Shown: piece after piece, positions 1-10,882 of the stretch
Layout of the letters: every line of letters begins with the position of its first letter
Numbering within the stretch: position 1 is the stretch's first letter
Source of the DNA: Undaria pinnatifida
Lineage: Eukaryota > Sar > Phaeophyceae > Laminariales > Alariaceae
Reading direction: 5' to 3'
Assembly: GCA_012845835.1 (NCBI GenBank)
Contig: JABAKD010000017.1
Location: 2,727,001-2,791,000, forward strand
DNA length: 64,000 bases
Made by a program: the position numbers and the translations under genes
The notes under the pieces: generated by a model
The model's database searches: none
Told to the model about the DNA's origin: nothing
Seen by the model: only the letters and a program-made list of their open reading frames with translations

Positions 1-603
1 CCGTTGCCTCCCCGAGAACGTCAAAGTCGATGTCTCCGAGGTAACTAACCCACAACACCAAAAAAACAAAAACAGAAGAAGAGAAAAAAAAAAGCCAAAA
101 AAGAAGAAAAAAAAGAAAAAGCACAAGAACGAGAATGAGAACAAAGCGATAACGGATACAAGAACAAGGACAACAGCACGCCTGGGCCGAATCAGCGCAT
201 GTTTTTGGCCTTGGTGGGCCACGCTCCGAGGCTGCCAAGACCACCAGTAGCTCTGTCCAACAAGAACAAGAACAGGACACCACCACCAACAAGAATAACT
301 CCAACACCCGGCCCATGCTTTTTTTTTGAGTGCTGAAGGGGTGCATGAAACAACAGCAGCAACAACAGCAACAGCAACAGCAGCACCAACACCACCAACA
401 ACATACTACCTTGGCCGAGTCGGCGTCTTTCTTAGCCTTGGTTTGCCACGCCCCGAGGCCGCCCAGCCCCCCAGTAGTTTTCTCCGCCTTGCTGCTGCTC
501 CCTCTTCGCTGCTTCATGTACGCGATCTGCGTTGGATGCACCAGCGTGAGAGCGGCAAAGGCAGGAATGGATGATGTCAAGGGCGGGAGTGGTCCGATTT
601 CGC
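1..603 (-). CDS. Unidentified multi-exon gene, partial (runs off the left edge)
   Basis: Read on the minus strand. An exon at about 603-410 follows an AG acceptor (TGTGAG at 604-605). It encodes a segment containing SIPAFAALTLVHPTQIAYMK and, further on, TTGGLGGLGAWQTKAKKDAD, and ends exactly at a good donor (AAG|GTAGTA, donor at 409-408). The intron is rich in GTTGGT/GTTGCT on the sense strand. The last visible exon is 44-1 after TTAG, reading YLGDIDFDVLGEAT and continuing outside the window. Between them, 252-192 holds a diverged second copy of the GGLGGLGAW exon (separate entry). I do not recognise the family. Positions 1-42 are also open on the plus strand and followed by GTAACT, so the strand of that short piece is less certain than that of 603-410. 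Confidence 0.45.
192..252 (-). pseudogene. Diverged duplicate of the neighbouring exon
   Basis: After a plausible acceptor (GGACAG) the minus strand reads ATGGLGSLGAWPTKAKNMR then a stop. This is a near copy of the end of the exon at 603-410 (TTGGLGGLGAWQTKAKK). The frame shifts near the end, and the position of the GT donor reads GC (CCCAG|GCGTGC). It is most likely a tandem exon duplication that is decaying, or an alternative exon with a GC donor. Confidence 0.5.
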
Positions 604-659
604 CTCACAAAGCGGACGGCCGGTCGAATACGCCCGACATTGGTCACGAACGATGACCA

Positions 660-1498
660 CAATGGTAGCAGGAGCAGCGACAGCAACGACCACGGCAACA
701 ACTGTCGCAACATAATAATTATTGGGGTTTTTTTTGTTGCTGTTCACCCTGACAACATCCATAGGAGTTCTCTGCATTCAAAGGGCAATACACCTGTAAA
801 AACGAGCGGCCGGAGTATGCATCACTCAGCTTGCAAAGATGGGTATCGACTCTAAATTTATCCAACTCGCAACTGGCGTGCTTAGAATACATTTACTAAA
901 TATCGACAGCAATAGCTGCAGCAACAGCATCAAGAACATCACACCAACGCTAACGAAAAAAAAAACCCGACAGAACCGTCACCGCCACCGCCACCACCAA
1001 GAACAAAGCAATTAAACACCAACACCACCACCACCACCACCATCACCACCACCACCAACAACAACGCCGAACACCAACACACCAACACCGACACCAGCAC
1101 CGATAACATCAACACCAACACCTACATCTCCCCCTACCACAAAAACCAACACCAACACATACCGAAAACACCACAGTAACAACAGACAAATACTACGGCA
1201 ACGGTGCGTCATGTTAATTTGCTGAGGCTTTTCATTTGAGGCTTTCCTTTCATCTCCATACCTCTCCCAAAACATTGATTTGGGGAAAATAAAACTCCCA
1301 CAGCCTGCCTAGGTATACAACGAAAATTATGGCCACTCCCATCCGGACCGCTCCCTCCACAACGCAGGCAATGAAGCACACACCAACCGCAAAAGCGCCC
1401 CCGCCCCCAGTATCCCGCCTACCCCCCCCACCTCCACCCCCCTCACCTCCTTCCCCCTTCCTCTGCAACACAGGCAATGAAACATCTACATCAACCAC
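660..1498. repeat. Low-complexity AACACC/CAA-rich stretch, no gene seen
   Basis: Mostly CAA, ACC and AACACC units (dense at 1012-1150). Open frames here are repeat artefacts. On the minus strand the sequence is G/T-rich, like introns of the minus-strand genes elsewhere in the window, so it may be an upstream intron of the 1-603 gene. Confidence 0.5.
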
Positions 1499-1499
1499 A

Positions 1500-2400
1500 T
1501 GACCTCCTCCCCCCCCCTCGCCCCCCTCCCGCCCGATAGAAGAAACTCCTTTTCCCTCACCCCCACCCGATATTCATCTTCTCTCGACCCCTTTCCGATC
1601 GCCATAGCCCCCGTCCCGAACTCCCCCCTGCCAAACTTCCCCTTACCTCGTGTCCAACAGGAGACATGCCCCCCCCCTCCTCCCCATTCGACATCCACCC
1701 CTCCTCCCCATTCGACAAATCTACCGTCCAACCCCCCTCCCCCCCCACATAACCCCAACACAAGCAGTAAAACATCAACAACAAGTACAACCGCCCCCCC
1801 CCACTCCTGCCCCCACCCCCCTTCACCTCGTGCCCAATAGCAGACAAGCCTTCCCTCCGGCCCCCATCCGACATCCTCCCCTCCCTCGAGCCCTCGCCTT
1901 CTACCCCACCCCTATACACCCGCACCCCCGCTCAAACCCCTACCCCCCCACACACACACATCCCCTTCCCCCTTCCTCCCCCTCCTCAACCCCACCCCCC
2001 CCCCTTCCTTCTCCTCCCCATACCCCCAACCCCCACCGTCCTCTCACCTCATGCCCAATAGGAGAAAGCCCCTCCCCCTCCTCCCCATCCGACAACCAGC
2101 CCTCCCTCGACCCCTTCCCCGGCACCTTTGCCGCTCGCGCCCCTCCCACGCTCAGCGACCGCCTCGGCCGTAGATGGCTCGACAAGGGAGCCCTCTCCGC
2201 CATCCATCGCCGCCCCGAGCCCCCCCCAACCCCACCCCCCCCACCCCCGCCCCCACCCCCACCAGCGCCACCACCAGCGCTGGTGCTGCCCACGCTATTG
2301 CTACCGCCGCCACCCCAACCCCCGGCGGGGAGGGAAATAACCCTACCGCCACCGGAGACATCGCTCGTCGCTCGTAGCGGGGCCAGGGCGCTCGGGTATG
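1500..2400. repeat. C-rich region with three diverged copies of one unit
   Basis: Long CCCCN tracts alternate with a recurring segment around CACCTCRTGCCCAATAGGAG, CCCATCCGACA and CCCTCGACCCCTTTC. Copies lie near 1570-1720, 1825-1900 and 2040-2120; on the minus strand they read as variants of SPIGHEVRG and SDGEEGEG. Within it, 2120-2220 on the plus strand (APPTLSDRLGRRWLDKGALS) has less biased composition and could be an exon, but no convincing splice pair was found. Confidence 0.45.
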
Positions 2401-2447
2401 GCCCATCGCTTTCTGAGGGTGGTGATTTGGCGTCAGGGGAGGGGGGG

Positions 2448-2845
2448 TGGTATTGGTGTTGGTGTTGGTGCTAGTGTTGGTGTTGGCATTAGCGTTGGTG
2501 TTGATGTTGGTGTTGGTGTTGGCGTTAATGTTGGTGTTGGTGTTGGTGTTGGTGTTGGTGTTGGTGTTGGTATTGGTGTTGGGGTTGGTATTGGCATTGG
2601 GGTTGAGGTTGGGGTTGGGTTGATGTTGTGATTGGCGTTCGGGACGGTGCTGGGTTTGGTATTAGGGTTGAAGTTGGGATTGGGGCTGGTGTTGTTGGCG
2701 TTGGTGTTGGTATTGACGTTGGTGTTTTTGTTTGTGTTCGTGTTTGCGTTTGTGTTTGTGTTGTGGTTGGTGTAGGTGTTGGTGTTGGAGTGTTGGTGTT
2801 GGTGTTATGGTTGGCGTTGGCGTTGGCGTTGGTGTTGGTATTGAT
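2448..2845 (+). repeat. GGTGTT hexamer array
   Basis: Near-perfect GGTGTT repeats with GGTATT and GGCGTT variants, encoding only GVGVGV in one frame. The array is interrupted at 2846 by the hAT-like element and resumes briefly at 4141 (CTTGGTGTTGGG), so the array is older than the insertion. Confidence 0.9.
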
Positions 2846-4130
2846 CAGGGCTTTTCACGGTCATGGCCCGACCTGCGGGTCGGGTCAAGGGGGTTTCAAA
2901 AACTCGCGGGTCGGGTCGGGTCGGGTCTTCACGTTTTAAAATATCACGGGTCGGGTCGGGGCGGTTCAAGAAGTTTCAAAATCTCGCGGGTCGGGTCGGG
3001 TCGGGTCAAGAGGTTTTCAAAATCTCGCGGGTCGGGTCGGGTCATGACCCGCGAGACACGGGTCACTCGCGGGTCAAGCCATCATGACCCGCGAGTTTTT
3101 TTCGGCTGATCCGCGGGTCAAACCCGCGGATCTGGCCCGCGCATCCGCCTACGTCAAACTTACAGCTGAGGGCCATTGCCATGCAGGCGCCCCGCGGCCG
3201 CGGATCCGTAAATAATACAAAACTTACCGCTTCCTGCCTCCCTCGTGCCGATCCTCTGATCATATGTCATCACAGCGAGTAGAAAAATCACCAGGCAATA
3301 CCCCTAGCTACTCGTAACAAGGCCTATAGTGTGACGCGAATCCCGTGCCGGCTGGAGCCGCAACAGCAGTAAAGATAATACGGCCATACCAGCACGAAAT
3401 GTGACCAAACGTAAAAAGGCAAAGGCAGTCGTCGTCGAAGAAGCAGCAGCAGCAGCACTGGCAGCAGCAAGCACCAGCAGCAGACCCGGGATCCTCGCGG
3501 ATCGCAGCCCCTGCTGACAGATCCACCGCCCCAGTTGTGGGCTTGCTGCCAGCCGGTGCACCCATGGTCTAGCGCTACGGGCGTGGCTAATTGCCCATGC
3601 GTGGGTTGCGGTCTCTTTCTCTTTGTTCGCGCGCACACCACATAATAATGCTGCAAACAACGCTGGTAAAAAAAATAGAGAGCACGACATCCTGGGAAAC
3701 GTAAGAGGATCAAGGACCAACCAACCGACCGAGGTACATATATATCCAGATATGTTTGACCCGTGACTTTTCGATTTTGACCCGTGAGATATGTCACGGG
3801 TACAGTCGACCCGACCCGCATGAAACCCGCAACTCACGGGTCACTCCGAGTGTGGTGGGTCGGGTCGGGTCGGGTCAACAGCCTTTCACAACTTCGCGGG
3901 TCGGGTTGGGTCGGGTCAGGAGGTTATCAAAATCTCACGGGTCGGGTCGGGTCGGGTCAAGTCTCGCGGGTCGGGTCGGGTCGGGTCAAGACGTCTGGAA
4001 ATTCTCGCGGGTCGGGTCGAGTCGGGCCAAGACGTCTCGAAATTGTCGGGGGTCGGGTTGGATCAGCTGACCCGACCCGACCCGACCCGACCCGACCCGC
4101 GAGGTTTGACCTGACCCGTGAAAAGCGCTG
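2846..4130. mobile_element. Non-autonomous hAT-like element with GGGTC subterminal arrays
   Basis: Terminal inverted repeats are CAGGGCTTTTCACGG at the left end and, reverse-complemented, CAGCGCTTTTCACGG at the right (14/15). They are flanked by 8-bp target duplications GTATTGAT (2838-2845) and GTATTTAT (4131-4138). A CAG start plus an 8-bp duplication is the hAT signature. Inside each end lie arrays of CGGGTCGGGTC spaced by CAAAATCTCGCGGG, reversing direction near 3040-3130 and 4065-4100. The 640 bp centre (3130-3770) has no recognisable transposase; the largest minus-strand frame (177 codons) is Ala-rich and featureless. The element is inserted in the GGTGTT array. Related but decayed ends lie at 30870-31095 and 47914-47960. 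Confidence 0.85.
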
Positions 4131-4426
4131 GTATTTATCTTGGTGTTGGGTTTGCGTGGGGCGTGCTATTACGGCACGTGGTGCGTGCCTAAATGTGGTG
4201 CGTGTCTCATGTGATGCATACTACATGTGACACGCGCCCAACATGGTTCACCATTACTGTGGTGGGCGTCCCATGCGGCACGCCCGCCCGCCATCCGTTT
4301 AACAGCAGTAGCAGGTACGTGCCTAATGCGATACCCTGTACACGCCGGTGTGGTTGGTGCGTGCTTAATATGGTACTAGTGTGTGGCGCATATTACAGTA
4401 GTAATGCCGCACGCTACGGCGGTAAT

Positions 4427-4690
4427 AGAGGTGTACCTTTTTTTTGTCTGAGGCTCCACACTTAAGGTAGTAGAGGTGTACCTTAGGTGTACCTTTTTTT
4501 TGTCAGAGGCTCCTCACTTAAGGTAGTAGAGATGTACCTTAGGTGTACCTTTTTTTGTCTGAGGCGCTTCACTTGAAGTAGTAGAGGTGTGTTTTAGGTG
4601 TACCTTTTTTTGTCTGAGGCTCCTCACTTGAAGTAGTAGAGGTATACATTTTTTTCGTCTGGGGGTCCTCACTTAAGGAGCTGTATACGC
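4427..4690 (+). repeat. About 60-bp tandem repeat, five copies
   Basis: Unit: GTGTACCTTTTTTTGTCTGAGGCTCCTCACTTAAGGTAGTAGAG with small changes, five times in direct order. The unit resembles the inner end of the GCTACGATAG MITE family seen at 42683 and 53260, so it may be an amplified MITE terminus. Confidence 0.8.
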
Positions 4691-4724
4691 CTCTAAAAGT
4701 AAGAACTGACTACGAAAAAAATTA

Positions 4725-5060
4725 AGGTACTATCCGCACGCGTGCTACGATAGCGGTAATATTATTTTTTTCTTTCTTTTTGAATGACGGTGCTCCTGAT
4801 ATATAACCCACAAGTCGTCGGAATTGCATTGTTTTTTTTTCTCCTTTTTCTTTTTTTTTGACCATGGGATTGCTCGGCGGTGCTCGTTTTAACCCAAAAC
4901 CGTCGGAATTTCATTCATTTTTTTAGTTTTTTTTTTCCTTTGAGTACTTAGAAGACCATGGGATTTTTCGGCGGTGCTCCTTATAACCCAAAATTGTCGG
5001 GATTTCATTCTTTTTATGCGTTTTTTTCCTGTGAATACTCAAGACCATGGGATTGTTCGG
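4725..5060 (+). repeat. MITE-derived sequence with a triplicated inner segment
   Basis: Begins CACGCGTGCTACGATAGCGG, the terminus of the GCTACGATAG MITE family. The core ACCATGGGATTKYTCGGCGGTGCTC...AACCCAAAAYCGTCGGAATTTCATT then occurs three times in tandem (about 4770, 4860 and 4955). Confidence 0.65.
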
Positions 5061-5221
5061 CGGGTTGAGCTTGTTGGTTTTCCCCTAAATCATTTTTATA
5101 TTTTTTGGGGGGGGGGAATGAGCTCCTGAAATAAAGAGCCACAGAAAAATAGACGCACCTCTACCTTGAGTCTCCAAAGAACATAACATATCCTAGGCCT
5201 ACATTTTCTTTCGCTAAACAA

Positions 5222-5400
5222 AAATTAGAAACGGGGACCGCCGACAGGGACAGCTCACGCCATCGCTATAGTGGGAACCGAAGGACACGCCAGCTAGCGC
5301 TGGATTGCGAAGGTAATTGAGTTAAATCGACACACGACGTGTATGAAAATACGTACAAGTGTGGTGAGCTAAAGCTTATTTTTCCCCATCCTTCGGAGGA
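5222..5400 (-). repeat. Dispersed repeat, second copy at 60895-61040 (opposite strand)
   Basis: GGACACGCCAGCTAGCGCTGGATTGCGA... and TTGAGTTAAATCGACACACG match the reverse complement of 60895-61040, with an indel of about 20-30 bp. No target duplication or coding function seen. Confidence 0.7.
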
Positions 5401-6174
5401 TATATGAAGAAAGAAAAAAGAAAAAGAAGAAGAAAAATAAGCTAAACAAGAACGACACGCCGACGATTTTAGCCCGTCCTTCAGAAACTGCGTCCAGGAG
5501 TAGCACCTAGATGCTTTCAAGTCTCCCCGAGTGAGGACCTGTATGCCTTGACCAATAACCGACATCGAGATAAAAACGGGGGGGGGGTGCGATGAAAGCA
5601 ACCTTTGGTGGGGTAGGCATTGGGTAGGAAGACATGTAACATTAAAGTATTGAAAACGTCAAACGTCACGACCCAAGGCCAAGCCAGCCCATGAAAACAT
5701 CGAGCGGGATATTACGCTAGCAAATACTGTTTTCCTTTCATATTCTAACCTAATTTTTTCGTGGGTAGGTTGTCCTTGGACTATGATGTTCGTCGGTTTC
5801 AACGCTATTTTTTACGTTTTTTCCAACCCAACAGAGGTTGGGGAATCGCAAACACGCTAATGTAAGCCAAGTCCGATACACAATCCCATAGGCTAGGTAT
5901 CTAATGACCGATACTGTAAAATTAAGGCGTTTGCGACTACGACGTTCGATGGTTTCATTACTATCTAGTTATGTTTTCCTACAAGTCCGGCAAGTCCAAG
6001 GTGCGACTTCACGGAAGGGGTGAGGGACTTAATCTTTTCTTACCCGAATCTCCAGGAGGATCTAGCAAAAAAAAAAAAAAAATCCAGCCCAACTCCTACC
6101 CAACCTAATTTGCTTTTTCGCAAACACCGTATTCGAATCGGATCCAAAGGCATCGGATAGCTCCTCAGTTATAA
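5401..6174. other. No gene or clear repeat seen
   Basis: AT-rich sequence with poly-T/poly-A runs. Several short open frames in opposite directions have no splice signals or recognisable motifs. Confidence 0.5.
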
Positions 6175-6262
6175 CCCCGTTGCAGCCCCAAAACGCCTCC
6201 CAATATACTAAATTCAAGTAAATTGTCCCCAAAAACGGTTTCCCAGCTGTCATGGCGTAAGG
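6175..6262 (-). mobile_element. Relic of the TTAA-targeting MITE
   Basis: GCAGCCCCAAAACGCCTCCC...AATTCAAGTAAATTGTCCCC...GGTTTCCCAGCTG is a decayed, inverted copy of the approximately 82-bp element found intact at 45450-45531. Confidence 0.6.
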
Positions 6263-6272
6263 AGTCCGGTCG

Positions 6273-6752
6273 GTGAGCAAATATCTGGGCTCGAAAACGC
6301 AACCCCTACCCGAAGCACGGTTCAATGAACAACACTCGGTTCAGATAGTCCCCCCTCACTCGCCTTCACCGGCCCCTTGGCCTCCTCCCCCCGGCGCGGC
6401 CGCAGCCCCTCCCCCGGCCCCCGCCACCGCCACCGACAAAACCGTCCCGCCAAGCGACGTCGGCCGAGCGATCCCTCCTCCCTTCCCAAGGGAATCGTCT
6501 CCTTTACCTGGATCAAGCTTCCCGCGGGAATTATCCGCCTCCTCTTTCCCCTTCTCCCGCTCCCCGCCGGCCTCCACCCCTACCTCTCCACCCCCCCCGC
6601 CCCCCCCCGCCCCCACCGCCTCCGCCACCTCCACTCCCACGGGGTGCACGGCGCGAGTTGTGGTGGGGGGATGCGTGGCCGAGAGGGGACTTTGTCGTTT
6701 TTCTTTCGGCCTGAGGTATCGGGCTTTGTCGAAGAACGATGAAATTCCCTGA
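6273..6752 (+). CDS. Possible Pro/Ser/Ala-rich coding segment (weak)
   Basis: A 159-codon frame, Pro/Ala/Ser-rich (for example TDKTVPPSDVGRAIPPPFPR). The opposite strand is equally open and Gly-rich. No domain and no convincing splice borders. It may be an exon of an unknown low-complexity protein or simply GC-rich repeat. Confidence 0.2.
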   Translation: MSKYLGSKTQPLPEARFNEQHSVQIVPPHSPSPAPWPPPPGAAAAPPPAPATATDKTVPPSDVGRAIPPPFPRESSPLPGSSFPRELSASSFPFSRSPPASTPTSPPPPPPPAPTASATSTPTGCTARVVVGGCVAERGLCRFSFGLRYRALSKNDEIP

Positions 6753-6834
6753 GAGGGGGTTGTATCGCGCTTGTGGGGGCTCTTAGAGTTCAGGGATGTC
6801 GTAGACTGAACAGAAAAACTGAGGGGTTTTGATT

Positions 6835-7010
6835 GGGGGAGGGGCGGTGGGGGGGTTGGAGAGGGGGGAGGGAGGGGGGGAGAAGGGAGGGAGGACGGGG
6901 GGGGGAAGGGCGGAATTCATGGATGGGCACGAGGGGGGGAGGGGAAGGGAGGCGGGATGGAGGGAGGGAGGGTGAGGGACGCGGGGAGGAGGCGGGGACG
7001 GGGACGGCGG
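6835..7010 (+). repeat. G-rich GGGA/GGGAGG low-complexity tract
   Basis: Imperfect GGGAGGG repeats, a smaller relative of the array in the MTFP1 intron. Four or more closely spaced G runs could form G-quadruplexes. Frames across it are artefacts. Confidence 0.75.
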
Positions 7011-7559
7011 GGTGAGAAACCAGTGCTACGCGGGGCCGCAGGGCCAGGCTTCTGATAGGAGTTACACTGAACTGCCACATAGAAATACGAAGGGGCTGCC
7101 CAGAACTGGGGCAACTGCCATGTTACACGCTGCGCCTAGATTTCCCTTGTCTCCATCAGATGCCGTGCTGCAGAGAACAAAAACAAGCCACAAAAAAAAA
7201 ACTGGTAAAATCATCCTGTCGAACCCGGCACTATAACCCAGGGGAGTCACCGACCTCTATCCTTCGCGCGAGGTCATAAATGCCGTCGCACGCGCGATCG
7301 AAGCAGCACACGCACCGTGCACAACAAGAGTTTCGACAAACTATCGACCTCACAACAGAGTTTTCTGGTGAAAAAACACCCGGCAAAACAACACAGGCCC
7401 TATTTGGTGTCGCAGTCGGCGGACCACTCGCCTGTTCGTCTCGAAGCTATAGACCCGCCGTTTTGTCACTATCGGCAGTTTACAGAGTATCACGCAATTT
7501 CAGCAAACTACTTTCGAGAGTCTGTTTTCGTCACTCCCCCTTTTGTTGCCGCGTGATGA

Positions 7560-8965
7560 CGCAGCAGACGTACGCGCAAGCGCAGGCGCGGGCGCAACTG
7601 CACTCCACCAGGACGCATCTACGGTACGACGTATATCTGCGCAAGTACACGTGGGAGACAAGGCCAGCAATTGGCGGGTAGAGCGCAGACGCCACCACAC
7701 CTCACAAGGACACACCCATGATGCTCGTATGACGTCTATCAGCGCAAAGACCTGGGCAAATATTCCCCCCGTCGGACAGATGGCCCCCGTTCCCCGCGTG
7801 TGTAGATATTTCAGGGAAGATCTGTATAGTCTAGCTAATGTTACCGGGTGGGAGCCGTACGTTCTGCATGGTCTAGCAGATTTTTCCAGGTTGGATTCGC
7901 ACTACACAGATCCTGCACAACATCCCTTGACGGCAGATACAGGAGCTATACATGATCTACATGATCTAGATCGTGATCTGTTTGGCCAAGGTGTGAAATC
8001 TTGATGGGAAGAAGAGATAACCGTAGAGCAGACGCAACCATACTGCACCAAGCCTAGTCTACGACGCTTATATCTGCGACAATACATGTGGTACACAAAC
8101 GACAGTTGATCGTCAGGTAGAAGAGATAACCTGCTATACTAGAGCAAGCGCAGCTACAATTGTGCAAGACAACATCTATGACGTTTATTAACATCTACTC
8201 AAAAGCATACGTGCTAGACAAAGGCCATTCAATTCGTGTTCGATGGATAGAGAGGATGACCTGCTATCGTAGAGTAGACGCAGCTACGCTTCGCCAAGGG
8301 ACATACACAACGTCAATTCGCGCAAAGACACGAGGTAGACAAACGACGATTATTGTTGGGAAGTGTCACCAAGACACATCTATAACACCCACCTGTGCAT
8401 AGACACGCGGTAGACAAACACAATTTCTCATCGGGGATGTAGAAGGGACGCCCTGCTAAGGTATCAAGTAGGGCAGATGCAATTACACTTCACCGAGACA
8501 CACCTGTGACGTCTATCTGCGCAAAAAAAGGTGGTCAACAAAGACAATCCAAGTTGGCTATTTCACCAAAACACATCTATGACGTGTCATCTGCGAAAAA
8601 CGCACGTGGAAGACACAGACAATTCAATTCGTGTTGGGTGTATATATAAAGGGCATTCTGTTGTCGTGGAGCAGACGCAACCACACTTCGCCCAGACATA
8701 TCTATGGCGTCTATCTGCTCAAAGACAAGCGGCAAACAAAGACAACTATTGTTGAGTGTATAGAAGGGACAGCCTGCCATCGTGGACCAAAGGCAACGGA
8801 ACTACGTCAAGACACATCTACGACGTCATGGCGCAACTGCACTTGACGAAAAAAAAGGCGGCTATCTGTGCAAACACACCCGGTAGACCACGACAATTCT
8901 TGTTCATTAGAACGAACAAACCTGATGGTCGTAGACGTCCAACCAACACATCTAGACATGGGCAA
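7560..8965 (+). repeat. Diverged satellite, unit about 130-150 bp, about nine copies
   Basis: The core ATCTACGACGTCTATCTGCGCAAAGACACG, GGTAGACAAAGACAATTC and GTAGAGCAGACGCAACTACA recurs from 7600 to 8960 in direct order with about 70-85% identity by eye. A non-satellite insert of about 250 bp lies at 7750-8000; it contains GATCTACATGATCTAGATCG, which is rich in GATC palindromes. No coding function inferred. Confidence 0.8.
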
Positions 8966-8977
8966 AGAGGCACATCC

Positions 8978-9226
8978 GAGTCGTTCTACGGTAGCCCCCC
9001 CAACGTTTCTTTGACGAAATCGCCGGTTTTTGAAACCAGCTCCCGGCCTTATCTCCTAAAATACGGTGCCCTCGATGTCCTCGTTCGATAGACTTTTCTT
9101 GCAAGACTTAGTGTAAAAATGTTTGAGGATGCTTTCTTCATAGCACCCTTCCTCGTGTCCTTCAGCCATGAAGTGTTCGTTAGAGAATATCGCGGATTTT
9201 GGGGGGGGGCTATCGTAGAATCAGTC
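8978..9226. mobile_element. MITE with 4-bp target duplication, copy A
   Basis: Inverted ends GAGTCGTTCTACGGTAGCCC and, reverse-complemented from the right, GACTGATTCTACGATAGCCC, flanked by ATCC (8974-8977) and ATCC (9227-9230). Length 249 bp. The same family is at 45911-46163 and 60235-60482. A 4-bp, sequence-variable duplication would fit Sola1- or Chapaev-type transposases; no transposase is present. Confidence 0.85.
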
Positions 9227-9230
9227 ATCC

Positions 9231-9940
9231 ACACGGCATTACGACACAATACCCACACTATGTACACAAAGACGCAGTTACACCACGGCGAACGTCTGCA
9301 CAGTCGTGGGTCTCTCATAGGCGAGGTACCTTGTCAAATGACGATACCCGCACTCAAGCGGGACATCGAACTATAGTGGAATAGTGCGATACCCAATGGG
9401 ACGAGGTCATGACAAGTGATTTTCACCGCAGCTCCGCACTGAAGCGTACCAGGTACAGCGCGACCGCGGGACCACGACTACACAGCCGTGAACAAAAAAA
9501 TGCACGTCAAGAAAAAGACCACACCTCGTGTGACAAAACAAACCCCACAAAAAGACAAAAGCAACCAAAACACACACAAGCACAATACGAAAAACGACAT
9601 GAACGATTCATGAATCTTCCATCAACCCACCATCCGCATCCGCATCTACACTATTGCCTATACATCGTCTCCTTCTGTAACGTGGAAAATATTTCAACCC
9701 AAACTACGACCTAAGCTACCTCTACAGCGCAGGATATCAAATAAGAAACAGGCATCCTGATTCAGGTTGGATGTCATATTTGAGAAAGGATGCGTTATGC
9801 ACTAACTTCAGTATAACGGTAAAGGACCTATCACATTCCTGTAAATAACAGCATTACTTTCTATTGCCCTGTTTCTTATAAGTAGTCCTGTGCTGTACCT
9901 GGTATATCGTCATTATTCAATAGACTCAAAGCGAGGCAAA
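9231..9940. other. No gene seen
   Basis: 9325-9375 (ACCTTGTCAAATGACGATACCCGCACTCAAG) is similar to the reverse complement of 21395-21445, encoding the shared string PCQMTI; both are probably fragments of one dispersed element. The rest shows nothing recognisable. Confidence 0.4.
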
Positions 9941-9944
9941 ACGA

Positions 9945-10135
9945 ATAACAGCAGCAACAGCAACAACAACAGCAACAACAACGACAGCAACAGCAACAGC
10001 AACAACAGCAACAGCAACAACAACAACGACAACAACGACAACAACGACAACAACGACAACAACAACAACAACAGCACCACCACCACCACCACCAACAACA
10101 GCAGCAACACCAGCAGCAGCAACAACAGCAACAGC
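9945..10135 (+). repeat. CAA/CAG trinucleotide array
   Basis: About 190 bp of CAA, CAG and CGA triplets, giving poly-N/S on one strand and poly-L, poly-V or poly-C on the other. A microsatellite, not a gene. Confidence 0.9.
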
Positions 10136-10339
10136 GAAATGGGAGCGAGCATGACACAGAGTACAACGAACAGAACACAAACACAAACGCGCACATTCGT
10201 GTATGTACCATGCGTACGTACGTAGGTCATGAAACTGGTTGTCATCCTGTCCCCGACTCATTTTTGTTCGCTTTGTTTTCTCACCTGCCAGGTATGAATG
10301 TACACCTATACACTCATCGTGCCTTTTCGTGACCACGGG

Positions 10340-10882
10340 CTAGATTACAGTAATAAGCTAGAGTAGAGGCCCCTCTATAGTGTCAGTTGAGTAGTGCCGG
10401 TTACCCGCTATAGTGCCGATGAAATAGTTCGGCCCAGGCGGGAACAATGAGTAGTGGCGGTGTGTGGAGTAGTGCCGCTATAGCGCCGATATTTCCGGCT
10501 GTGGCATATGCCGGCGCTAGAGAAGGATCACTACCGCAATGCTGCATAGACAACCACAGAGACAAGACACTAGATTATGTCAACGGGCCAATGTCAGATC
10601 AACAGCAACAACAAACACCACAGAGACAAGACACACAGACAACGCTGCTAACAGACCATGACAACAAACTAACGTGAGATCAACAAAAAACAAGAAAACA
10701 CACAAAGGCAGCCACAAACTAGACTAGACAGTAGATCCGCCACCGCACTCGACACCCAGGCATCCAACACCCACCAGGGTTAACACCCACCAGGGTTTAT
10801 GGCAATGAGCCAAAGTGAGATCAGCATCAACAGCAACAAGACACACAGACAGCACTATCAAGATTAAACACTTGAACAGTTA
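10340..10882. repeat. Repeat-rich spacer
   Basis: 10370-10520 repeats GAGTAGTGCCGSTATAGYGCCG, possibly a small inverted-repeat element. 10560-10860 repeats CAGAGACAAGACACACAGACA and GATCAACAGCAACAA. No gene. Confidence 0.4.

Noticed and set aside
4427-4690. CRISPR-like array
   Set aside because: Repeats are contiguous, imperfect and without unique spacers, in a eukaryotic context.
9876-10336. Poly-Cys/poly-Val/poly-Asn frames
   Set aside because: CAA/CAG triplet array read in different frames.
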